A DNA stretch of 64,000 nucleotides from Mycogone perniciosa (lineage: Eukaryota > Ascomycota > Sordariomycetes > Hypocreales > Hypocreaceae), in contig JAOALB010000001.1 in NCBI GenBank assembly GCA_025331125.1, positions 124,001-188,000 of the forward strand, in the 5' to 3' direction. Positions 41,053 through 52,100 of the stretch are shown here, one piece after another. The notes under the pieces are model-generated. The model ran no database searches. It was not told where the DNA came from and saw only the letters and a program-made list of their open reading frames with translations. The translations under genes and the position numbers were made by a program. Each line of letters opens with the position of its first letter. The stretch's first letter is position 1.

Positions 41053-42582
41053 ATGCTGCCTTTGCGAGAGAATGTCCTCACCAACAGCAAAGATTGGGAT
41101 GAGGTCAAGCCTAACGACCCAGAATGGACAGCCGGCAAGGGATGGAAAGGCTGGACAGACTGGAAACCGGATACGTATATGCCCAAGTACAAGCGGGTGT
41201 TCAGTCGTATCACAAAGACTCTGTCGAAAATCCCCAATTCGCTCCCAGCGCTTGATAAACTACGCCCAACAGCATACCTAGACGGCTTACGAGGATTTGC
41301 AGCTTTCCTGGTCTATTGGCATCATCATGAGCTCTGGGCCCATGGCACTACCGGTCAAAATAGTATACTCGAAAACGGCTTCGGCTATGATGGCAAATAC
41401 CACATGGTCGCCTTTCCCTTCATTCGAAACTTGTTTACTGGCGGCCACTATGCTGTCTCGACGTTCTTCGTCATTTCGGGCTACGTCTTGTCCCTCAAGC
41501 CTATTAGCCTAATCCAGGCCGGAGAGCATACCAAGCTCGGCGACAACCTCGCGTCGGCTTTTTTCAGACGCTGGCTTCGACTCTATATCCCACTCATCGT
41601 TGTGATGTTTTCTTACGCCATGTTATGGCACATCTTCGGCATATGGATAAACGGGACAAAGCCGCAAGGGAACTGGCGAGACGAGGTATGGGCCTTCTAT
41701 GCCGAGTTCAAGAACTTTAGCTTCGTGTACAAGGAGGGAGGCGTTCCGTGGCTCAGTTACAACTTCCATCTGTGGTCCATCCCCGTTGAGTTCAAGGGCT
41801 CCATGGTCATCTACGCTACGCAGCTGGCCTTGTCGCGCTGCTCTCGCGCTGGGCGCCTTTGGTGCGAGGCGGGTCTCATCTTCTACTTCATGTTCATTGC
41901 CGACGGCTGGTATTGCGCCATGTTCACTACCGGTATGCTGCTTTGCGACCTTGATATGCTCGCTAAAAAGGGCGAGCTGCCCCACTTCCTGGCACGCCTC
42001 GAGCCGATGAAAGACTTCATCTACTACCACTTGCTTGCTATCAGTCTCTTTTTGGGAGGAATCCCAAGCCAGAACACAGACGTCAACAACCTTGCCAAGA
42101 GCCGTGGTTGGTACTACCTGTCATGGTTCAAGCCCCAAGCCGTCTTCGACTATAAGTGGTTCTACCTCTGGTGGGCGGCAGCATTCCTGGTTGCTGCGAT
42201 CCCACGTATCCCCTGGCTGAAGCGATTCTTCGAAACAAGGTTCTGTCAGTACCTGGGGCGTATATCATTTGCCCTCTACATGGTCCATGGGCCTGTACTG
42301 TGGATGCTGGGAGACCGGCTCTATCTCGCCGCAGGCTGGAAGACAGACGAGCACATGAAACACATACCGCAATGGGCAGACAAACTCCATCTGCCCCGGT
42401 TTGGCCCTCTTGGGCTAGAAGTTTCCTTCCTCATCCCACAATTGATTCTACTGCCTCTCACATTCGGATTGGCGGAAGTGGTGACGAGGTATGTCGATAC
42501 TCCGAGCGTCGACTTTGCAGCCCGGCTGTACCGGAAGACATTAGGAGAAGAGCCGACGATTGGGAAGCAAGTAAAAGCATAG
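41053..42582 (+). CDS. Acyltransferase-3 (AT3) family integral membrane protein
   Basis: Intronless, 509 aa. The AT3 start YLDGLRGFAAFLVYWHHHELW (minus its last residue) lies at about 75-94, with the family Arg80 and catalytic-type His90-92. TFFVISGYVLSLKP (137-150), FFRRWLRLYIP and a C-terminal LGRISFALYMVHGP complete the pattern. About 8-10 hydrophobic helices follow a soluble, Trp-rich N-terminus. AT3 proteins transfer acyl groups, often acetyl, to sugars or small molecules across membranes. The substrate here is unknown, and no neighbouring biosynthetic genes give a hint; the adjacent GT32 and the type II membrane protein downstream may be coincidental. Confidence 0.9.
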   Translation: MLPLRENVLTNSKDWDEVKPNDPEWTAGKGWKGWTDWKPDTYMPKYKRVFSRITKTLSKIPNSLPALDKLRPTAYLDGLRGFAAFLVYWHHHELWAHGTTGQNSILENGFGYDGKYHMVAFPFIRNLFTGGHYAVSTFFVISGYVLSLKPISLIQAGEHTKLGDNLASAFFRRWLRLYIPLIVVMFSYAMLWHIFGIWINGTKPQGNWRDEVWAFYAEFKNFSFVYKEGGVPWLSYNFHLWSIPVEFKGSMVIYATQLALSRCSRAGRLWCEAGLIFYFMFIADGWYCAMFTTGMLLCDLDMLAKKGELPHFLARLEPMKDFIYYHLLAISLFLGGIPSQNTDVNNLAKSRGWYYLSWFKPQAVFDYKWFYLWWAAAFLVAAIPRIPWLKRFFETRFCQYLGRISFALYMVHGPVLWMLGDRLYLAAGWKTDEHMKHIPQWADKLHLPRFGPLGLEVSFLIPQLILLPLTFGLAEVVTRYVDTPSVDFAARLYRKTLGEEPTIGKQVKA

Positions 42583-44369
42583 GTCATTTACGAATGATGC
42601 AATGGCATTGTAATTCATTAGACACACAGGGCTAAGGCCGGATAATACGGATTGGGTGCATGTACGAGTAACATTGGATAGACGACAAACTGTATCATGA
42701 CGAATACATGAGACTAATGACCTTTTGCCGTTGAATCAATTGGACCATTTGCTTGCATTTTGCCGGCGTCGAGATTTTGACATGCACACAGAGTACTCCG
42801 TACTCCGTACTGTAAGCTCTCGTATGTCGTACTTCGTATAGGTAGTATTAAGTAGTAGTATTCTAGAAGCCATATTTTGTCGCTTGTTGGCGGCGCCGAG
42901 CCGGAGGTGGCTGGTGAAGGAATTTAGAGTTTTCTGTGGCGCCGGCGTGCTAGTATGTACGATGCTTATTATCTATTCAATTATGGAGTACTTTTCTGTC
43001 AGCAGAGCAATGACAGCACCTCTCATTGATCAGGCAAAAGAAATACAGAAAAGACTCTGGTTGACGTCATCATCATCATCTTCTTCTTCATCTTGATGGT
43101 GCTATAGTGTCTTCCGGCGCATTACACTGAGACTCTACTGTTGCATCACCGGTTAAACGGCGAGCCCGAAAGGCAAACAAACGGCCTTTTGTCCCGAAGC
43201 GGTCTGAATCTGCATTTGCGCAGATCGCTATGATCTGCGGTTACTTCGCTTTGTCGTAGTACTAGTACTAGTAGACGCGGCACGAGCACGCTATCCCGCC
43301 TTCATCAGCGCCACTAGGAACCGCATGTGGAGTAATAGCGCCGATACACTCCTCCGTAAGTACCAGTACTTTTGCATTAGTGCATACTACAGGTAGTATT
43401 ACTATTCGTACAGAACGAAATTGCGACAAGCCTCGGCATGCATATGGATCATCATGCCTACGGAGTACGGAGTACATGCATATGACTTTTTTTCCCCTTC
43501 TTCTTCCCTTCTCTCCGCGACAACTACGCACACGATGTCGTACTCAACCAGAGCTGGGCACCCGCACCCCCGTCTTTGTTGGTCTCCGTAGGGCATCCAA
43601 TACTATCTCGATGCTACTACTACTACTAGTACTTTAACCTCAGAGACGCCCTGCGCCAATCCTTCGTACCAGCAGCGAGTTTACTCGTACATCGTTGCCC
43701 TCATGTTTACGACGCTGAGGCTCCAATTGACTCTCGATAGTTGCCATCGATGCTTGTTTCTCATTCCTCCTAAGCTCTGACCCCGTCCTGCGGGGATGAA
43801 TCAGACACCTTCTCTCGTGCCGCGGCCTTGAACGGAGTCGGTCAACCAACCATTTGTCGTATATTTCGCATCACATTGCATGCAAAAATCCCATCCACAA
43901 TCTGAAATCCACCACTCAGCCCAGGATCCAGACTGCAGTGTATTAATAGGTCATGACATGTTGTGGGAGGGGGTGTTGTTCCGTCAACATAAGTTACACC
44001 AACCACAGTACTGCATACTATGTACTGTCCTACCGTATGATTCTGCCCCGATATTGTCCGTTTCATTCTCGGCATCAATCGTGATCAAGGCATTCAGTAC
44101 CAGCAGCGGAGAATCTTGCATACTGCTTGCCGTCTCCATCCATTGATCCCTCCATTTCTCGGCCCTGTGTTGATTGGCACCTCAACCCTGCATTGGACAA
44201 GCTTTTGGCTTGGCCCCTACTGGCAAGCTTCTCTCACAAGGTGCAGAGAAAGACTTGGAACTGGCTAATACCAACTGAGGAGGAGGCTTCTCGGTCGGTT
44301 GGACCTCCATCCCATCACACAGTCACACCGGACGATATACGGGGCCGTCGGCTATATCGCGCCCTCACC
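42583..44369. other. Gene-poor intergenic region upstream of the type II membrane protein
   Basis: No gene that I can support. TACTCCGTA tandem pairs lie at 42794-42810 and 43459-43475. An (ATC)n/(TTC)n run lies at about 43068-43095. TAGTAC-rich runs occur near 43256-43275 and 43615-43632. The frame of the downstream gene is open back to 44127, but it has no ATG before 44370. Confidence 0.6.
42794..42810. repeat. Tandem TACTCCG pair
   Basis: Two overlapping TACTCCGTA units in non-coding DNA; the complementary orientation TACGGAGTACGGAGTA occurs at 43459-43474. Confidence 0.85.
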
Positions 44370-45758
44370 ATGTTCGCGAGAGACGTAAAACGCGTATTCC
44401 TCTTCGCCGTTCCAGTCTTCGTCCTTCTTTATACTTGTGTCCGCTTTTACAGAAACTCTGTGGCCATACAGCCTGAACTCAACGAGTGGTCCAAGCCCAT
44501 ATCAGCCAGCTCTGGGTCGGGCGAAGAGAAGGACAAGACTGGCTTGCCGCAAGCACCACCTGGTAACACTCAACCACAAAATGGCCCTCCAGCTCCAGCT
44601 CCTGGATCATCCTCACAAAATGGCTTGATTGCTCCCAACACCAAGACCTCCCACCAGGAGGTCTTCTCAGCATCTACACCAGACAAGAAGTACTTCTCAA
44701 TCGACTTCGGCAGCGGGATGAATGGCCTGAACCCCAACATCGTCCCACACCCGACCCTGGAAAACACCTGGATTGTTGTCGCACAGCAGGTAAAAAGGGC
44801 AGACGAGCAGTCCAAGTACTTCGCCGAGCTCGTCTGCAATGCGGCCTTCCAGGACGGCGTGTTGCGATGTTTGTTCCCTCCAACTGCCCTTCCCGTGGCT
44901 CCATCAACTGGCGGCAAGTGTGAAGGCGACTTGATATTCTTCAACTTCAACGTTGGTCCGCATGACGCGCGTGTCCTCTACGGGCCAGAGAAGCCCTACA
45001 TAGTGTACGGATCAAATTCTCGGTTTACCTGCTTTGGCCAGTTCATCCAAGATTTCCGTGAGCTTGTCGACTGGGGCAACGATAAGACCGGTTCGCCAGA
45101 CTTCCGCGTAGGTACAGAACTGCAGCGACCTGCGCCGTGGGGTGTGATTGAGAAGAATTGGTTCCCCTTCTGGGACTCAGCCGGTCAAATGTACATCCAC
45201 TATGATGTCGCCCTCAAGCGTGTCTTTGCCCAGGTCAGTTCGGATGGTTCCATGGGTAACGACCTGGCGCCGCTCGCTGCGGCCACAGACAACGCATGTC
45301 TGGAAAAATACATGCCGAAACTACCCCCAACACTTGAGTCTATCCACCAAGCAACCAACTCGCTCCAGATCACCATGTGCATGCGCCTAGACCCGAGTTG
45401 TGTCGCCACCGAGGAAAACACATTCATCTTCACCATCTGGCAGCACAAGACATTCTACCACTTCCACGGCGTCTACGAGCCGTACGTTATGCTCTTCCGA
45501 AATCGCGCACCTTTCGAGGTCCACGGTATATCCAAACGACCCATTTGGATTCACGGGCGTCAAGAGTATCCGGATCGTGGGACTTCGGACATGTTCTATG
45601 TTACATCTATCAGTTGGAAGAGCCCTCTGCTCAAGTATCACGGCTACCTGGACGATGAGCTCTTCATTAGCTTCGGCATCGAAGATGTCAGATCGGGGGG
45701 CATTGACCTGCTGGCAGGCGATTTATTGGCGGAACTAGGGCTTTGCAAGGAGAAGTAG
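44370..45758 (+). CDS. Type II membrane protein with conserved lumenal domain, function unknown
   Basis: Intronless, 462 aa from the first in-frame ATG (MFARDVKRVFLF). Residues of about 8-25 (RVFLFAVPVFVLLYTCVRF) form a signal anchor, followed by a Pro/Ser/Gln-rich stalk to about residue 100. The lumenal part includes NPNIVPHPTLENTWIVVAQQ, six or more Cys, NFNVGPHDARVLYGPEKPYIVYGS and EKNWFPFWD. The topology and a His/Trp/Asp-rich domain suggest a Golgi glycosyltransferase-like enzyme, but I cannot name a family and see no clear DXD motif. It may belong to an uncharacterised fungal family. The 243 nt of open frame upstream of the ATG are probably leader. Confidence 0.8.
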   Translation: MFARDVKRVFLFAVPVFVLLYTCVRFYRNSVAIQPELNEWSKPISASSGSGEEKDKTGLPQAPPGNTQPQNGPPAPAPGSSSQNGLIAPNTKTSHQEVFSASTPDKKYFSIDFGSGMNGLNPNIVPHPTLENTWIVVAQQVKRADEQSKYFAELVCNAAFQDGVLRCLFPPTALPVAPSTGGKCEGDLIFFNFNVGPHDARVLYGPEKPYIVYGSNSRFTCFGQFIQDFRELVDWGNDKTGSPDFRVGTELQRPAPWGVIEKNWFPFWDSAGQMYIHYDVALKRVFAQVSSDGSMGNDLAPLAAATDNACLEKYMPKLPPTLESIHQATNSLQITMCMRLDPSCVATEENTFIFTIWQHKTFYHFHGVYEPYVMLFRNRAPFEVHGISKRPIWIHGRQEYPDRGTSDMFYVTSISWKSPLLKYHGYLDDELFISFGIEDVRSGGIDLLAGDLLAELGLCKEK

Positions 45759-46202
45759 AACAAACAATCTTTTTATCCTTCTGTTGTTTTGGTTACAATT
45801 TTTGTATATTAATATTTAGACCTTACGAGGACATGTATGTAGACTAATGAATGACACGAGTTTATGATGAATATGAAGATGAATACGAATATGAAGAGAA
45901 TTAAAATAAATGTCACCATACGGAGTACTGTTACTGCATTCTAAACGCCACAACCGCCCCTTTTGAGGCGTGGCGTTGCGGTGACTGCCCACTGCACCTG
46001 GGGCTGTGCAATACGTACCCTTTAGAGCTTCGCTGGCCTTCCAATAACGCCGCTTCCCCCATCCACATGTGATAGTCGAAGAATCGAGACAGAAAGCTGC
46101 ACAACCGATACAACCAGCACGATCGCAGCAAACTGAGATACGAGGTTGTGTCCTCGTCAAACAGCATCTCCAACTAGATCCTCGGTCTCTGAGCGCTCGG
46201 CC
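45759..46202. other. Intergenic: 3' flank and SAC1 promoter
   Basis: The AT-rich first 150 bp are probably 3' UTR. One TACGGAGTA lies near 45919. No gene is seen. Confidence 0.6.
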
Positions 46203-48463
46203 ATGGCGCACCTCGCAACGACCAAGCTTCCTTACCGGGACATCAACCTCAAGGTCACCAAGGACGCCTATACATTCACATCGCCGTCTTCCCCCGACGC
46301 GCCCGCCTTGGTTATCGATCGTCCTGTCGGAGATATTCATCTGGTCCAGGGCGCTTCGAATTCTACCAAGCGCGCGTCGCGCGTCTCGAGCATCTCTGGT
46401 ATACTTGGCATCATCCAGCTCCGGCTAGGTCTGTACAGCCACTCACCCCTCTTCAAGTTATCCTAGGCCAGGGCTGTCGCTGACATCCTATAGACAAGTA
46501 TGTGATCGTTATCACCAAAGCTCAGCCTGTGGGCAGACTCAAGGGCCACATGGTCTATAAGGTCATCGCTACTGAGATCCTACCTATGCGAGAGCGCCAG
46601 ATCCACGACCCAGATGAGGACACCTTCATAAACCTCCTCAAGACGTTCCTGCACAATGGACCCATGTACTTTTCCTACTCGATCGATGTGACGAGCTCCA
46701 TCCAGCGCCAATCGCAAACCGACACCTCCCGGCCGCTGTGGATGAGGACGGACGACCGCTTCTTCTTCAACAAATACCTGCAATCAGACTTGATCGAATT
46801 TCGCACGGTAGGGTCGCGTACCCAACCCGGTTCACAGCCTGGGATCGATCCCTACATACTTCCATGTATGTTTGGCATGCTGGAGATCAAGCCGACCAAG
46901 TTCAAGAACACGCCCCTGACCATAGTATTGATTTCCCGGCGATCGCGGTATCGAGGTGGCACAAGATATTTCACGCGAGGTGTGGACGAAAATGGCCATG
47001 TTGCCAACTACAACGAGACGGAGCAAATCGTCATTCTCAACGACAGCAGCAGCGGGCTGGGAGGCTTCGCTGGTAGCAGTGACATGCAGAGTGGCAAGCT
47101 CGGTACGTCCCAGGAGATGCAGGTCCTCTCCTACGTCCAGACTCGCGGTAGTGTACCAACGTACTGGGCCGAGATTAATTCCCTGAAATACACTCCCAAA
47201 ATTCAAGTCCGTACCACTGAGGCCGCTCTCGGCGCATCAGCGAAACACTTTGATGAGCAGATTCGCCTGTACGGTGACAACTACCTCATCAACCTCGTCA
47301 ACCAGAAGGGTCGAGAATGCAAAGTCAAGGAATCATATGAGCAGATGGCCAAGGCGCTCGCTTCACCACCCAAGGAACGACGGGAGGCTGACAGGCTTTC
47401 CGACGAGAAGTTCACGACTATCCAGCCTGGATCGAGTCGCCAGCAATTCGACCGTTTACACTACATCTACTTTGATTATCACAGCGAAACAAAGGGAATG
47501 AAGATGCACAAGGCTTATGCCCTTGTTGAGAAGCTTCGGGAAGCTCTCGATGCACAAGGCTACTTCCGAGGTATCGACATGCCAGCTAACGCGGACGGCA
47601 AGATCGATGCCCGCAGTCTCCAGACCAGTGTCATGCGCACAAACTGCATGGACTGTCTAGACCGCACCAACGTCGTGCAAAGCATGTTTGCCCGCCATAT
47701 GCTGGATCGCATCCTTGAGGAGCTCGGCCTGATCGCCAAGGGATCTTCGTTCCGCAACGAGGACCCCGAGTTTGAGGTTCTCTTCCGCAACATCTGGGCC
47801 GACAATGCCGATGTCGTTTCCAAGGCCTACTCAGGAACTGGCGCTATGAAGACAGATGTAACCAGGACCGGCAAGCGGACCAAGATGGGTGCGTTGCAGG
47901 ATGGTCGCATCGGCGTTACGCGATATTGGCTCAACAACTTCCTTGATGGCCCTCGTCAGGACTCTTATGACTTGTTCCTTGGCGCTTACCAGCCTAGTAA
48001 TACTAATGTCGGCACCAGCCTAATCTTTGGCGATAGACGGCCTGTTTTGATTCAGTCCATTCCCTATCTTTTGGCCTTTAGCATCTTTATTATTCTGGTC
48101 GGTATTTTCACGAAGCGTGAGCCCGATGCCAGAGTCCTTCCCATGCGAATTTTCCTTCTGTTCTGGACTGGCGTGGCAGCCTGGTGCTTCCACTTTATCC
48201 TCACACATGGCATGCTCTATGTAAGCAATTTCAGCTTCACTTTCCCTCTCCGCAGTTTTTTGAGTTCCGCTGACATTTCTCTTTCTCCTTAGGTCAATTG
48301 GCCACGACTTAACCCTAGACCCTACGCCATCGATGGGTTCAGCGAGCATTATTCCAAGGCGAGAAAAGACGCTGTGATCGGCTCCTTCGTAGCTAGACAC
48401 GAACGAGGCTTGAGCACGGCGCGGTATCTCAATGCCGAGGAAGGCAAGAAGCGAATCGAATAG
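46203..48463 (+). CDS. SAC1: Phosphoinositide phosphatase Sac1
   Basis: ER/Golgi integral membrane phosphatase acting mainly on PI4P. Exons 46203-46428, 46494-48220 and 48293-48463 give 707 aa. The Sac domain occupies about 80-520 and ends in the catalytic CX5R(T/S) loop RTNCMDCLDRTN at 457-468 (Cys460, Arg466). Two C-terminal hydrophobic segments (IPYLLAFSIFIILVGIF and MRIFLLFWTGVAAWCFHFIL, about 590-650) form the membrane hairpin. The last exon supplies the conserved cytosolic tail NWPRLNPRPYAIDG. The N-terminal MAHLATTKLPYRDINLKVTK start matches fungal Sac1. Introns are 65 and 72 nt with CTGAC branch points. Confidence 0.97.
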
Positions 48464-49162
48464 CAAAAGACCTTGGGGAAAGGGTTGTGTTTTCTGTCTT
48501 CTTTTTTCTCCCATTCTTTTCCTTCTTCCCGTCGCCTCCTTGCTTTGTTTACCCCCTAGACTTTCCCAGCATACAGATGTGTAATTTTTCTGCTTTTTCT
48601 GTCATATCTCTGAACGTTGTTGCTTGAAGGTTTTCAGACTTCTTCAACATAGACACACCGAACATGTATCTTTGGTATCTACTTTGTCGCCTACACATCC
48701 CACGAAACGTATCCATTTGTCTCCTTAGATGGTCCCCAAAAAAGGAGGAAGGTGAAGAAAATGTTCATATTATTGCGTAATAGTTAAAAATAAAAATAAG
48801 CTAGAACGTATTGCAGACAAAGAAAAAGTGCGGTTGCTTGCTGAGTTACACACAAAAAAAGGACACGCTCCATGGCTATGCATCAATCCTATGCAAATGA
48901 CAAGAAAAATAGGTGGTGAATGGGGGTATCAAACCAAACAAAAAAAACAAGAGAAAAAAGAAAGGAGTCCGTGATCCAATGGCACAAAACAGTTGATGGA
49001 AATCCAAGCTCGCTTGCTTTGCAGCAACAATAGAGTCTGAAACTCTACATCTGTGCGTCTTCCAACCCCCAAATGCGTTTGTTGTTGTTCGTGTATGAAT
49101 ATGCTTCTTTCCAGATCAGAAGAAGAGGGAGAGGCGGGAATGGCATGATATCCATTTCCCCC
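48464..49162. other. Convergent 3' flanks of SAC1 and the large unknown gene
   Basis: CT-rich first part, then A-rich stretches near 48770-48960. No gene is seen. Confidence 0.6.
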
Positions 49163-52100
49163 TTATAACCAGAAAAGCCATTTGACGCCACTCCACAAAC
49201 CCTTCCCAATGCCCAGGAAGATGCGCAGAATCATCACCACAAACCAGACGTACCACATGAAGCCCACGAGGAGCCACTCAACCATGAGCCACAGGCCTCG
49301 TCGTAGCCAGCGGAATCCCTTGCGTCGTCTACGGAGCATATTCTCCATCGTGTCGACGACGTGCTTAATCTTAAGGGGTTGGCCGAGAGCGAGGTCACGA
49401 CTCGTCTCGTCCGCCTCGTCGGCGGCCTTGCGGGTTATCTCTGAAAGGTCGTCGGCCAGGCGAGTGCGCACGTCCCAGACACGTCTGCGAAGATCATGGC
49501 TAGTTCTGTTGGAGAAGTGGTCTGCGGATGATTGCCATCGCCGACCCCATGCCTGGATTGCGATGCCAAGAGTCTGAGCGGCAAGAGGGTAGAGCTCATG
49601 GAACACGACTTGACGATCACGCAGATCTGGCTGCTCTGGCCCGAGCTTCAAAATGTCTGCCCAGGGAAGTCCCGCCAGATCCTTTTGAAACGAGGCATCA
49701 TTCGCAAGGCTCTGCTTGTTAAATGGCTTGTGCTGCTCGCATGCGCGTCGTCGAATCTCCATAGCCTTGATGCCAGAACTGAGGATCAGCGCGCGCATCC
49801 TTGCAATCTCACGCTTGGAGAGCATGGTCCGGTCATGAACATCGCGATCCGTAATTGACCAATGCCGTCCTACGGGTCGGCCATTTTGATCAAACTTGAC
49901 TAGTGCAATAGCCGAGTTGAGGCGCCTATCCGCATCCCGAACGCCTTCTGGGACATTACTTCCAGGGAAAGATTCCGATTCGGAAGCATCTGAGTCGCCA
50001 AGGCGAGTCTTGTGGACAACCGGGGGAGATAAGGATGGCGATGCACTGCGAACATCAATATGTGGTGGCTTGAGGAAATCGAACTGAGATGATTGGCGGA
50101 TATGATTTGTTGACCCATCAACAGACTTCTGGATACCATCCGCAGCATTATCATGTATAGGATGAAATTGAGGCATCGAATCAAGGAAGCTCTTCGGCTG
50201 ATGACCATCCTGAGTCCGGTTAGATGTTCTTCGTGAGAGTGACAATGGCGTGGTTCTCTGTCGTCCTCTGATTCTATCACTATCGGACTCATCCGTTGTC
50301 TCAAGCTCGGGTGATTCGCCAGGTCCGTCCTTTTTCCAAATTATATCCCCCAGTTTGGATACACCACCTCGAATTACCGTATCAATCCGTGGCCCCTTGA
50401 ACATGCCCCGAAGTCCGACGGCATCATCTGAGCGAAGGCGAATGCTTCCTGTACTACGATGATGTTTGTAGCTCTCAGGGGTTGGTTTCCCGGCAGGACT
50501 GGATTGGCGCCGGGATAGGGCAGATGTTGACTCCGAAGGCACCAACACAGGGAACTGTTTAGACAATCGCCGATCCCCATCATCTTCCGCATCTTCATGA
50601 TGAGAGTCTCCAGAGTCTCCACTCTTATCGCGAATGATTTGCTTGATTTTCGTGAGTGGGTTTCTAGATGGAGACGCGGACCGACTCCAAGGAGGCGAGA
50701 GCTCAGCACTGGCTATCGCCTCAATGTTGCCATTGCGAGCTTGAAGCTCTGGCGAGTTGGGGATAGAGGAATAGTTCCCAAGGGAGCCCATTGAGTAGTT
50801 GATATCGAGACTATGGCGAACTGGCGAAACAAGTCTTGCTCGTTCCAAAGCAGCCTTGCGATCGGAATCACTAGCATCTGCCATAGACCCTCTCCTGCTT
50901 TGGAACCGACTTGGGGGCTTCGAAGATAATCTTCGCTCTGGTGTCTTGACACCCGGGTCGTCTGCACTATCAGTATGAACCACAGCCGCCTCAAGTTCTC
51001 TTTCCTGTGCGTCTTTGGCTATCATCTCTAGCATTTGCTTTTGTAAGAGATCATTGGTGTTGCTGGAAATCGTTCCCTTTCGGTTGGGTCGTGTCTGTTT
51101 CTTGGGTTTATTAGTGGCATCATTGTCACTGTCAGAAAACTCCGAAGCGGAGTCTTTCTTTAGTCGAAGGAAATCGTGGTGACCATGCACAGAGCTACCG
51201 TGCCGATGATGGAATCCTTTGATGTTATGCAGTCTCTGTTTGGCGCGCTCTTTTGCACTGCTGTGTGATAGATCTGTGCGAACCTTGATAAGACCGGCGT
51301 CCTTTGTATCTGTGATATTTTCTGTCGGTTCGTTGGCTTTCAGGGGGAAGGGCGATGCCTTGGTGCTCGGGTCATCCACCTCTCGTGATAGCGGCCTGTG
51401 CAAGTCTAAAACAATCGATGGGAAAATCTTCCGCCACTGGCGGTCTTCAATAAGCTGTTTATGTCCATCTTGTTCCAACCAATATGCGTCAGCAATCATG
51501 TCGCAAGGCTCCATAAACCAGTCAACTCTCGGTCGTCGACTGCGAGGGGCAGTCTTCGCGGCAGGCTCTGGGGATGCTTGATTGTCCAGCTCTTCAGCGC
51601 CAGGAAAGGGAGGGATAGGCGCCTGGTCTTGGACGAGAGATGTGCCTACAAGCGACATTTGGTCGCAGACCGTATCGACCCAGGATCGGACACACTCCAC
51701 GTCGCCAAAGCCCTGTCGCTCCCCATCAATAATCTTCCTCTCCCGAGCTCTAACCTTGCGATTGCGAATGTATTGCAACGGATTGTAGTATCGACCCAGC
51801 TTCACAGTTATAACCTGACCGCCGAAATTGGCTGATTTGGGGTTCATTACTGGAGAACCTGGTTGGTTGCTCGATGAGGGTTGATGGAGTCCCGGCTTCA
51901 ACGGTGGCAGCACCTCAAGCAGACGCCTGTATTGTGCTAGAAGCTCCATATGCTCTTTAGCCTTGTGCACTCTTGCCAGGGTCGAGGCAGAGAACTGCCA
52001 ACGATATTGGGCATCGTGGCTGGCATCGAACGAAGGTTGAAAGGGACTGCTAATCCTAGTGCCGGATGGAATCCTCGGAGTCGATTCCTGGAAAGGCTTG

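Noticed and set aside
42884..43096. Small frame with a hydrophobic stretch and poly-Ser end
   Set aside because: It begins with TTG and not ATG, and the serines come from a (TCA)n/(TCT)n simple repeat.
44127..44369. N-terminal extension of the type II membrane protein
   Set aside because: The open frame has no ATG before 44370; the extension would start at TTG.
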